Source: J014 sp964486055 (GTDB lineage: Bacteria; Acidobacteriota; Blastocatellia; Pyrinomonadales; Pyrinomonadaceae). Taken from it: a stretch of DNA of 64,000 nt. This document shows positions 27,274 through 35,659 of the stretch, in pieces. Below the pieces are notes generated by a model. That model was not told the DNA's origin, ran no database searches, and saw only the letters and a list, made by a program, of their open reading frames with translations. The DNA lies in the NCBI GenBank assembly GCA_964486055.1, contig CAZALE010000002.1, forward strand, positions 290,000 through 353,999. The letters are read 5' to 3'. Made by a program: the position numbers and the translations under genes. The first letter of the stretch is position 1. Every line of letters starts with the position of its first letter.

Positions 27274-28506
27274 ATGAGCCAAAAAACTTCGTACCCAAGA
27301 GAGAAAATAAAAATTTTGCTTTTAGAAAACATCGCTGATTCAGCTGTAGAAGAATTTAAAGCCCGGGGATACGTGAACGTAATTAAGCATAGCGCTGCCT
27401 TGAATGAGGAAGAGCTGATTAAGCGAATTAGAGACGTGCATATCTTAGGAATTCGATCAAAAACCCTCATTACTGAAAGAATCTTAGAGAATGCTTCTAA
27501 ATTACTAGCTATTGGATGTTTTTGCATCGGCACGAACCAAGTTAATTTGAAAGCTGCAATGCGTAAGGGTGTAGCTGTATTCAACGCTCCTTATTCAAAC
27601 ACACGTTCTGTAGCTGAGCTGATCATAGGGTTATGTATAATGCTGATCCGCAGAATAATTGATAAACAAAATGCTGCACATCGTGGAATATGGCTAAAGG
27701 ACTCCAAGGATAGCTATGAACTTAGAGGGAAAACTCTGGGTATAATTGGCTATGGTAACATCGGCTCACAAGTATCAGTGCTGGCTGAGGCCATGGGAAT
27801 GAATGTGATTTACTACGACATTGCGACGCGCCTTCCTCATGGAAATGCAAAGCAAGTGCGCAGTTTAAAAGATTTGCTAGAGCAATCTAACATAATAACA
27901 TTACACGTTCCCTCAGATCACACAACTCGTAACATGATAAATGAAGAAACCCTAAAATACTGCAGAAAAGGTGCCATATTATTGAATTACTCTAGAGGAG
28001 ATGTAGTTGATTTAAATGCCCTTAAAAAATACATCGATGATGGAATAATATCTGGAGCTGCAATTGATGTTTTCCCAGAGGAACCAGAGAAATACGGTGA
28101 TTCATTTAGCTGCATTCTGCAAAATTTACCTAATGTCATTCTCACACCTCATATCGGCGGTTCGACCGAGGAAGCACAGGCAAACATAGGTTTAGATGTG
28201 TCCAACAAACTGATAAAATACATAGAGTTGGGAGCTTCAGAAGGTTCACATACAGTTCCATCAGTAAATTTACCTCCTCAAGCGGGCACCCATAGAATTC
28301 TTCATATTCATGAGAACGTCCCTGGAGTTCTCTCTCAAATTAATTCGGAACTATCTAGAAGAGGGATAAACATACTAGGACAGTATCTGAAAACAAATGA
28401 AGAAATTGGTTATGTGATCCTTGATGTAGATAAAAAAATATCGCATGAGGCATTTGAAATAATAAAAAAGGTGAAAGGAACGATAAAGGCTAGAATAGTC
28501 TATTAA
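27274..28506 (+). CDS. serA: D-3-phosphoglycerate dehydrogenase, E. coli-type
   Basis: 410 residues from ATG 27274. It catalyses the first committed step of serine synthesis. The Rossmann motif is GIIGYGNIGSQ, the catalytic Arg/Glu/His region is present (LLNYSRGDVVD, LTPHIGGSTEEAQ), and a C-terminal ACT domain (IHENVPGVLSQINSELSRRG) is the serine-binding regulatory domain. Whole stretches match the E. coli enzyme nearly word for word (IGCFCIGTNQV, VFNAPYSNTRSVAELIIG). A perfect TATAAT at 27255-27260 lies 14 bp before the ATG, which would give a very short leader. Confidence 0.95.
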   Translation: MSQKTSYPREKIKILLLENIADSAVEEFKARGYVNVIKHSAALNEEELIKRIRDVHILGIRSKTLITERILENASKLLAIGCFCIGTNQVNLKAAMRKGVAVFNAPYSNTRSVAELIIGLCIMLIRRIIDKQNAAHRGIWLKDSKDSYELRGKTLGIIGYGNIGSQVSVLAEAMGMNVIYYDIATRLPHGNAKQVRSLKDLLEQSNIITLHVPSDHTTRNMINEETLKYCRKGAILLNYSRGDVVDLNALKKYIDDGIISGAAIDVFPEEPEKYGDSFSCILQNLPNVILTPHIGGSTEEAQANIGLDVSNKLIKYIELGASEGSHTVPSVNLPPQAGTHRILHIHENVPGVLSQINSELSRRGINILGQYLKTNEEIGYVILDVDKKISHEAFEIIKKVKGTIKARIVY

Positions 28507-28741
28507 ATATCAGACTCTTCTGAAACAATACCGGGAGACTAGTGACCAAGTGATTTGTTAAATCTCTTACATTGAGCTGGCTATCTATTTACAGGACTTT
28601 TGACTGAAATAATCCGGCCTTCGACACCGGCGCAAGTAAGCGTCATTCCTAATCTCAATTTTTGCTGATTATATCGGTCTTCCGTTTAGAATTGGCTGAA
28701 TCGAAGCTTAGTCTACGTTTTTAATGAACAAAATACTGGAC

Positions 28742-30511
28742 TCATTTTAATGTCAATTCAAATGGCATTAACATCATTGCATCACCATTACCAGCTCTTT
28801 CAAAAATAAGGGCATACCTAATGGCTTTTTGCATGTTTTCTGGCATGATCTCGATTAGTTTTCTAGTTGCTGCAAAAGTTTCATCTTCTTTTCTACCTAA
28901 AAATCGCTCGAAAAATGGCTTTGGTTTTGGAAAAGTAATTCTCTGAACGTCTTTATCGGCTGGCAATCCGGCCAATTCTTTTGCAATTTCAATGGCTTTC
29001 TCTAGGCCACCAATTTCATCTACTAAACCTCTTTCCTTAGCCTGTGCGCCAGTCCACACTCTGCCTTGACCTATCGAGTCTATCTCTTCGAGAGATCTAC
29101 CTCTCCCCTGTGCTACCTTTGGCACAAATTCATCATAATAGATTCTGTTTGCCAGCTCCCTCATCTTAGCTTCCTCTTCCAGGGTCCAGCGTTCGGTCTC
29201 TCTAAACAAACCAGCATTTTTGCCCCTCATTACGTATTCATTATTCAAACCCAACCAGTCATAAAAGCCCTTCAATACTGGCTTACCCAGGAAAACACCG
29301 ATTGATCCTGTTATGGTAGAGCTTTCAGCCACGATTTTGTTAGCATTGCAAGATATGTAGTAGCCTCCTGAAGCTGCCACGTCAGACATTGATACAACCA
29401 CCGGTTTTTTAGCTTTCGCTTTTTCAATGGCATGCCAGATAAGATCAGAGGCCAGAGCAGATCCACCTGGAGAATCAACCCGTATAACTATCGCCTTTAT
29501 ACTCTCATCAGAAGCTGCATCCGATATTGCTCTTACCATTGTATTAGACCCTATAGTTTGTCCATAGAAAAACTCAGATTCACCAGAATTGATAGGACCA
29601 GCTGCAAATATGACCGCTATCTTTTCACCAGTATTCAACCCTAATGAATCTGCAGAGACTCTTCTGTAAGACTCAGCACTAACTAGCCTAAGTTTCTCAT
29701 CTTCCTTGTAACCTAAGCGGCTTTTTAGTTCGTCGTAGACTTCCTCTTTGTAAAGTGCTCCATCGATTAATCCTAGTTCATTCGCCATCTTAGCTGAATA
29801 TGGCGCCTCATCTATAAGATTTCTTACTTCATCAGGAGTTTTCTTCCTAGCTTCTGCGATAGCTGCAATCAAACGGTTAAAGTAGTCATCTAAGACGGCG
29901 TTTATAACTTCTCGGTGCTCAGGTGACATTTGTTTTCTAGTATATTGATCGGGAGCATTTTTGTACTTTCCGATTTGAATAACTTGAGGTTCAATTCCGA
30001 GTTTATCAAGCGCTCCTCGAAAAAACATAACCTCAGCCATCAAACCTGTGATGTACAAGTCACCACTTGGAGGGAGAAAAATTTTATCTGCTGCCGTCGC
30101 AATGTAATATTCCTTTATCGTTCCGACCTCCATATAAGCGTATACAGGCTTTCCCGCCTCTCGAACATCAAGGAGTGCCCTACGTAGTTCTTCTGCCTTA
30201 GCCCAACCTATAGCCGGAAAATCAATGTTAACCAGAACGGCGGCAATTTTTGAATCTGTCTTAGCCTTACGAAGCTGGGTTATTAAGGAGATAAATGACT
30301 TACCCTGTTCAATTTCAAGAGCTTCAGCTAGAGGATCCTCTGGAACATAATCCGGAAGTTGTCCCGACAGATTAACCACTAAAACGCTATTAGACGACAC
30401 CGCTGGTTTATTATAAAGCGAAAAAAATAAAAGCCCGGCTACGGCTAAAATTAACAATACTAGTAATAAAGCACCGAGAAAAACTAAAAAAATCTTCAAA
30501 CCTCTGGACAT
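28742..30511 (-). CDS. sppA: Signal peptide peptidase SppA, 67-kDa type
   Basis: 589 residues with an N-terminal membrane anchor (FLVFLGALLLVLLILAVAGLLFF) and two SppA domains. The catalytic Ser is in VDSPGGSALASDL (second domain) and the Lys in QIGKYKNAPDQYT (first domain), so each monomer contributes to shared sites in the tetramer. It degrades cleaved signal peptides in the membrane. It has its own divergent promoter region shared with the response regulator at 30619. Confidence 0.93.
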   Translation of the reverse strand: MSRGLKIFLVFLGALLLVLLILAVAGLLFFSLYNKPAVSSNSVLVVNLSGQLPDYVPEDPLAEALEIEQGKSFISLITQLRKAKTDSKIAAVLVNIDFPAIGWAKAEELRRALLDVREAGKPVYAYMEVGTIKEYYIATAADKIFLPPSGDLYITGLMAEVMFFRGALDKLGIEPQVIQIGKYKNAPDQYTRKQMSPEHREVINAVLDDYFNRLIAAIAEARKKTPDEVRNLIDEAPYSAKMANELGLIDGALYKEEVYDELKSRLGYKEDEKLRLVSAESYRRVSADSLGLNTGEKIAVIFAAGPINSGESEFFYGQTIGSNTMVRAISDAASDESIKAIVIRVDSPGGSALASDLIWHAIEKAKAKKPVVVSMSDVAASGGYYISCNANKIVAESSTITGSIGVFLGKPVLKGFYDWLGLNNEYVMRGKNAGLFRETERWTLEEEAKMRELANRIYYDEFVPKVAQGRGRSLEEIDSIGQGRVWTGAQAKERGLVDEIGGLEKAIEIAKELAGLPADKDVQRITFPKPKPFFERFLGRKEDETFAATRKLIEIMPENMQKAIRYALIFERAGNGDAMMLMPFELTLK

Positions 30512-30618
30512 TTTTCAAAACTCCTTTATCTTCGAGAATTCAACTCATTTTACGCTCAATCTATAAATTAAGTTTCTATTTTTTCTCATGCAAGTAGCGA
30601 GGTTATCATTGTTCTGTT

Positions 30619-31338
30619 ATGAAAATACTTCTAGTTGAAGATGAGAAACATCTGGCAGACGGATTGAAGTTTAATCTAGAGGCTGAGGGATTTGAGGTAG
30701 AGATTGCTGAGGATGGCGAATCTGCTTTGCGTAAATTAGATGAGAAAAACTTCGATGCGATAGTGCTGGATGTCATGCTGCCAAAGGTCGATGGATTCAC
30801 AGTTGCAATGCGACTTCGCCAGCGTGAAAACTTCACTCCTATTTTAATGCTCACAGCTCTCGGAAAATCAGACGACGTTCTTCAAGGTTTCGCTGCGGGT
30901 GCTGACGATTATCTCCCCAAACCTTTCGATCTAGCCATTTTCATGGCAAGACTCAATGGTCTTCTGCGCCGACGCGAATGGCTTAAGCGCTCAACGGTTA
31001 AAAACGCCGACGAGGACAACAATGTTTTTGTCATAAATGGTCGTGTCATAGACCTGGATAACCTCGAGATAAGATTCAATAACGAAGTAAAAAAATTGAC
31101 ATTAATGGAAGCAAAATTCTTGCGCTATTTGATTGAGAATCAAGGAAGAGCTATTTCAAGGAAAATGATCTTAGAGGAGGTTTGGGGCCTTCGTGACGAT
31201 ACTGATACTAGAGCGATCGATAATTTTATCGTGCGCCTTAGGAGATACCTTGAAGACGAACCCAACAAACCAAGGTTATTACAAACCGTAAGAGGAGTTG
31301 GTTATCGTTTCGTAAAAGACACCCCGGAAAATACTTAA
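30619..31338 (+). CDS. OmpR/PhoB-family response regulator (unlinked)
   Basis: 239 residues. The receiver carries the acidic pair in LVEDEK, the phospho-acceptor Asp51 in IVLDVMLP, Thr in LMLTALG and Lys in DDYLPKPFD. It is followed by a winged-helix DNA-binding domain (FLRYLIENQGRAISRKMILEEVWG; VRGVGYRF). No histidine kinase is adjacent, so its partner is encoded elsewhere. It is closely followed by a convergent nuclease-like gene (13-bp gap). Confidence 0.93.
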   Translation: MKILLVEDEKHLADGLKFNLEAEGFEVEIAEDGESALRKLDEKNFDAIVLDVMLPKVDGFTVAMRLRQRENFTPILMLTALGKSDDVLQGFAAGADDYLPKPFDLAIFMARLNGLLRRREWLKRSTVKNADEDNNVFVINGRVIDLDNLEIRFNNEVKKLTLMEAKFLRYLIENQGRAISRKMILEEVWGLRDDTDTRAIDNFIVRLRRYLEDEPNKPRLLQTVRGVGYRFVKDTPENT

Positions 31339-31351
31339 GCAAGATAGCCAA

Positions 31352-32722
31352 TCAAATCCTATATCTATTTACAACTTTTAATTCCTTACGCCATGCCCTA
31401 TCCAATTCGATTACATAGATTTCGATATCTCCACGAATTGCCTCTGCCAAAAACCTTATTTCTTTATGAAAAGACAATTCAGGAGCGACCAAATAAATGT
31501 GAGCCGGTTTATTTGCAACAATAGCACTATTGAAAACACCTTTACGCCTTGCAAGTTCGATCTTAAGCCAATAACTGAGACTTTGAAATAATATTTCAGC
31601 CGTTGGCTTGATTTTCGTTTCGATTATTATAATCTCACCTCGACTGCTAAAGGCTAATAAGTCAAGGCGATTTTTTTCTACTCTGAATTGACTATAAACT
31701 GGTGAGACATAAAAATCTTCGTCCAGACGCTTTATCTGGGATTTAACAGTAAATTCAAGCCATGCCTCTGGTAGCATCGTGTAAAAAAGATGCTTTTTAT
31801 TGGGGCTATCGAAACTTCTGTATTTTTTTAATTCTTCTACCAATAGCTCTAATTCGGTGAGGTTAGGGCTCATCAACCGTTTTCTTTTTTCTATACCGAA
31901 GAGAATTGATTCTTTATCGATAAAAGCAAATGGTAGACCCAAGAATCTCAGAATTGTCTTATTTCCCGCGGAAACAGCTTCAATCCTTTTTGAATCGAGA
32001 GAAATTATTCTGCGAATAAGCTCATTTGAAACGGGTTTTGTCGGGGCACACCACTTAACCTCGCCGTCTAAATCTCCAGAGGGAATCTTTATGTCATGAT
32101 TAGAATCAAGCTCATATATCTCAATTAGGTTCTTCCAGGAATCAGACAAAAGCTCATGTAGTCCTAGAGCATGTGCTGCCTGTTCTTTTCGCAAAACCAA
32201 GGAGATTTTGCCAATTTTCTCTCCTCTGTCAATCCAGCCCTTGATCAGCAGAATTGCTTTTGTAAACAGTTTCTCTGCTCCTAAATTTTCATCCACTATT
32301 ACAGCTGATCTACCGCTTGCTGTATTCTCTAAACAAATATGATAGCCAGCAGCAGATTTGATTCCTTTAAATCCGGCCTGCAAACATGATGAGGTATTTC
32401 CAATGACATTCCTCACTAAAATGTCATTCTTTTTCAGAATGGAAGCTTTAAGTTTTTCGGTTCCAAATTTACGGGATAGTTTCAGAACTACTTTATGATA
32501 ATCGCTCAGATCGTAATCCTCGACGTACCAAACATCACAGCATTCAATCCCGAAAAAATAAATCAAAATCTTATTTCTAAAGCGCTCTAGCTTAATTTTC
32601 TCCGAAGCGAACACTCGTCCATTTGAAAACACAACTTGAAATGGACCAGAGGATATAAAATCTTCGAGGGCATCTACTCCTATCAGGTACATGTCTACCG
32701 TCACAACGTCATTTTCATCCAA
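31352..32722 (-). CDS. Uncharacterised protein with C-terminal PD-(D/E)XK (NucS/EndoMS-like) nuclease domain
   Basis: 456 residues. I recognise only the last ~130. RLDLLAFSSRGE..ETK gives Asp354, Glu368 and Lys370 (D-x13-ExK), the active-site pattern of PD-(D/E)XK nucleases and specifically like NucS/DUF91 repair endonucleases. It is preceded by a conserved PEAWLEFTV helix. The N-terminal ~320 residues have a mixed alpha/beta composition with no known motif. DNA cleavage or binding is likely; target and partner are unknown. Confidence 0.65.
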   Translation of the reverse strand: MDENDVVTVDMYLIGVDALEDFISSGPFQVVFSNGRVFASEKIKLERFRNKILIYFFGIECCDVWYVEDYDLSDYHKVVLKLSRKFGTEKLKASILKKNDILVRNVIGNTSSCLQAGFKGIKSAAGYHICLENTASGRSAVIVDENLGAEKLFTKAILLIKGWIDRGEKIGKISLVLRKEQAAHALGLHELLSDSWKNLIEIYELDSNHDIKIPSGDLDGEVKWCAPTKPVSNELIRRIISLDSKRIEAVSAGNKTILRFLGLPFAFIDKESILFGIEKRKRLMSPNLTELELLVEELKKYRSFDSPNKKHLFYTMLPEAWLEFTVKSQIKRLDEDFYVSPVYSQFRVEKNRLDLLAFSSRGEIIIIETKIKPTAEILFQSLSYWLKIELARRKGVFNSAIVANKPAHIYLVAPELSFHKEIRFLAEAIRGDIEIYVIELDRAWRKELKVVNRYRI

Positions 32723-32781
32723 TCAACCGTAAAATACAAGCAATCATTTGGGTTGTTATTAAAAATCATTCAGAGATAGTT

Positions 32782-33501
32782 ATGAAATTACTTCTGATTC
32801 AACGTGTTGTGGTAACATTTTCTCTTATGCCAATCAGATTTTGGCTTTTTTTAATTTCTCTAGTTCTATCTAGCTCTTTTTGTTTTGCTTGTCGCCAGGT
32901 AAGTAACTTAAATCAAAACATAGCCCCTACAAAAGAATCTGCAATAAAGATAGAAACCTTAGAGCCTGAGACTTTCCAAGCTGATATAATTTTCAGCGTC
33001 GAGGGAAGCAATCCTAAAAGGATATTCATTGCGAAAAATGCTGAAAATCAATTGATAAAATTTGGTGATGAAACGGGACAGCTTCAAAAAGGAGAAAAAG
33101 TTTTTATACTAAACTATCGCAAAAAACTCTTTGCTGAAGCGAATACTAAAAGTAAGCTAACTGAGGAGAGATCAGATTTTCAGTTTCTGATTTCCCCACT
33201 CTTGAACAACAAGTATCAAGCAGATATTAATTACATTGGCACAGAAAACGGTCTGGATCAATATCTCGTGAAGCTCGATAATTCATCAAAATCTGAGATC
33301 GTTTTTTTCTATGATCCGAATGAAAAGATCATAAAAAGGCGTGATTATTATTCACTGACAGATTCAAAGAAACTCATATATAGCATCGAAATACAAAACT
33401 TTCGCCCTCAAATTGATCCATCAATTTTTGACTTACCTTCGGATTTTAAAAAAGTTACAATTGGCGAGTTTGACGAAATTATATGGAAGGGACGATTATG
33501 A
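32782..33501 (+). CDS. Predicted lipoprotein, outer-membrane lipoprotein-sorting-like
   Basis: 239 residues (or 224 from ATG 32827). A hydrophobic signal ends in SSSFCFACRQ, a weak lipobox with a candidate lipidated Cys. The remainder is beta-rich, with segments such as DQYLVKLDNSSKSEIVFFYDP and QNFRPQIDPSIFDLPSDFKKV resembling LolA-fold/lipoprotein-sorting proteins. The last assignment is tentative. Its stop overlaps the following thioesterase start by 4 bp. Confidence 0.65.
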   Translation: MKLLLIQRVVVTFSLMPIRFWLFLISLVLSSSFCFACRQVSNLNQNIAPTKESAIKIETLEPETFQADIIFSVEGSNPKRIFIAKNAENQLIKFGDETGQLQKGEKVFILNYRKKLFAEANTKSKLTEERSDFQFLISPLLNNKYQADINYIGTENGLDQYLVKLDNSSKSEIVFFYDPNEKIIKRRDYYSLTDSKKLIYSIEIQNFRPQIDPSIFDLPSDFKKVTIGEFDEIIWKGRL

Positions 33502-33899
33502 ACGAGCTTAAAGAAAAAGCACTCGAAATATTCCGTAGAGTTCCATACATAAATTTACTACAGATGGAACTAATCGAGGTTAAGCCCGGCGAAGCAACTC
33601 TGGAGCTGAAAATAAGAGACGAGCTCAGACAGCCTCAGGGATTACTTCATGGAGGAGCAATTTCATCATTAATCGACACCGCTACGGCATTCGCTGCAGC
33701 TACAATGTTAGAAAATGGTGAGAACGCCTTTACCTCTAATCTAACCGTTCACTTCCTTCGCTCTGTAAAAGAAGGAAAAGTCATGTGCAAGGCCAAGGTC
33801 ATCAAAAGCGGCAAACGACTTATCACCGTCTCAGCAGACGTTTTGAATGAATCTGATGAGTTGGTAGCTACTTCATTAACTTCCTATTCAAGAAACTGA
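33498..33899 (+). CDS. PaaI-type hotdog-fold acyl-CoA thioesterase
   Basis: 133 residues. The hotdog signature LLHGGAISSLIDTATAFA contains the HGG and the catalytic Asp of PaaI/YbgC-like thioesterases, followed by FTSNLTVHFLR. It hydrolyses acyl-CoA. The start overlaps the preceding stop by ATGA, and the ABC exporter gene starts 2 bp after its stop, so the three are one operon. Confidence 0.85.
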   Translation: MNELKEKALEIFRRVPYINLLQMELIEVKPGEATLELKIRDELRQPQGLLHGGAISSLIDTATAFAAATMLENGENAFTSNLTVHFLRSVKEGKVMCKAKVIKSGKRLITVSADVLNESDELVATSLTSYSRN

Positions 33900-33901
33900 A
33901 A

Positions 33902-35653
33902 ATGCAAGAAATAAAGATACTCTGGCAATACCTAAAGCCTTATAAACTATCAATTCTACTGAGTATATTCTTCATTTTAACCTCAATGGCCGTAGGACTA
34001 CTTATCCCTTACCTAGTTGGGATGGCGATAGATGACCTAGCCCAAGGCGTTACGTGGCGAAAGGCCCTCATGTATCCATTGGCAATTCTATCTGCAAGCT
34101 TCATAAGTGGAATTTTTTTATTTTGGCAAAGAAGGCTGCTGATCAATGCCTCTAGACACATAGAATACGATATGCGCAGAGATTTCTACGCCTCACTGGT
34201 CTATCAACCATTGGAATTTTTTCAGAAACATCGAGTCGGCGATCTGATGGCTAGAGCAACTAACGATCTAGCCGCAGTCCGCCAAATCGTCGGCCCAATG
34301 ATTCTCTACTCATTCCAAGCAATTTTCGCCCTACTGGTAGTCTTACCTATCTTGCTCAGCATCTCGATCAAGTTAACTCTACTACTGTTAATGACAATGC
34401 CATTGGTTTCGATAACAGTTAAGATTCTCGGACAAATAATCCATACGCGCTTTGAAAAAGTACAAGAAAAATTCTCTGAGATAACAGCGATGGCCCAGGA
34501 AAATCTAGCTGGTGTCAGGGTTATAAGAGCATTTGCTCAAGAAGACTCAGAAATTCAGAGATTTGAAAAACTAAACAGAGAATATGCAGCTCAGAATCTA
34601 GCGCTCGTTAGGTATTCAGCGGCAATGCGCCCCTTGTTATTTTTCCTGATTGGGATGGGATTTGTAATAATCATAGCCGTTGGAGTACCAATGGCGATTC
34701 ACGGTGAAATATCAGCCGGCGATTTTACCGCTTTCATCCTTTATCTACAAAGAATGATTTGGTATCTGATAGCTTTAGGATACGTTGTAAATTTGTATCA
34801 GCGCGGCATGGCCTCGCTGAAACGTATAAGACAGATTCAAGACATTCAACCTTCGATACGTGACCTTCCAAACGCAATCGAGTCGCCCGAAATAAAGGGC
34901 ACAATAGAATTTAAAAACTTGAGCTTCTCGTATGATGAAAAACCGGTCCTGAAGAATATCAATCTGAGGATCGAGGCTGGAAAAACCGTGGCCTTCGTAG
35001 GAAAAACTGGGAGCGGCAAATCTACACTTATCAGCTTAATTCCCAGGCTTATAGAAGCACCAGAAAATACTGTTTTCATTGATGGAATATCGGTTAGAAA
35101 CTACAGATTGAAGGACTTAAGATCTGCCATTGGATTTGTACCACAAGAGACATTTCTTTTTAGCGATACTTTGGCTGCAAATATGGCATTCGGAGTGCAA
35201 GATGATGACACGACGAGGCTCAGAGAAGCAATCGAGGAAATTGTGCGAATCGTTTGTCTAAGTGAAGACATTAAACAGTTTCCTAAAGGACTGGAGCAGA
35301 TGGTTGGAGAAAGAGGCATTACTCTCTCTGGAGGACAGAAACAACGCGTTGCTATAGCTAGAGCATTGATTCGCAATCCAAAGATACTGATTCTCGACGA
35401 CGCCTTATCCGCTGTTGATACAGCTACAGAGGAAAACATACTAAAAAATCTCAGAGCCCTGAGAGATGGCAGAACTATCCTGATAGTATCTCATCGCATC
35501 TCGACCGTCTGCGACGCTGATTTAATTTGTGTTTTAAAGGATGGAGAAATAGTTGAAAGAGGTACACATGACGAATTGCTCAATCTACAAGGAGAATACG
35601 CAGATTTATACCGCCGCCAGCTATTAGAGGAAGAGATAGAAGCTACAGCTTAA
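33902..35653 (+). CDS. ABC exporter, fused permease/ATPase
   Basis: 583 residues. Six membrane helices precede an ATPase with Walker A GKTGSGKST, Q-loop VPQETFLFSD, complete signature LSGGQKQR and Walker B ILILDDALSAVD. That is Asp-Asp in place of Asp-Glu, so the catalytic glutamate after Walker B is Asp. This resembles the degenerate-site subunit of heterodimeric exporters such as BmrC/LmrC. It is translationally close to the thioesterase. Confidence 0.92.
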   Translation: MQEIKILWQYLKPYKLSILLSIFFILTSMAVGLLIPYLVGMAIDDLAQGVTWRKALMYPLAILSASFISGIFLFWQRRLLINASRHIEYDMRRDFYASLVYQPLEFFQKHRVGDLMARATNDLAAVRQIVGPMILYSFQAIFALLVVLPILLSISIKLTLLLLMTMPLVSITVKILGQIIHTRFEKVQEKFSEITAMAQENLAGVRVIRAFAQEDSEIQRFEKLNREYAAQNLALVRYSAAMRPLLFFLIGMGFVIIIAVGVPMAIHGEISAGDFTAFILYLQRMIWYLIALGYVVNLYQRGMASLKRIRQIQDIQPSIRDLPNAIESPEIKGTIEFKNLSFSYDEKPVLKNINLRIEAGKTVAFVGKTGSGKSTLISLIPRLIEAPENTVFIDGISVRNYRLKDLRSAIGFVPQETFLFSDTLAANMAFGVQDDDTTRLREAIEEIVRIVCLSEDIKQFPKGLEQMVGERGITLSGGQKQRVAIARALIRNPKILILDDALSAVDTATEENILKNLRALRDGRTILIVSHRISTVCDADLICVLKDGEIVERGTHDELLNLQGEYADLYRRQLLEEEIEATA

Positions 35654-35659
35654 AAAATA

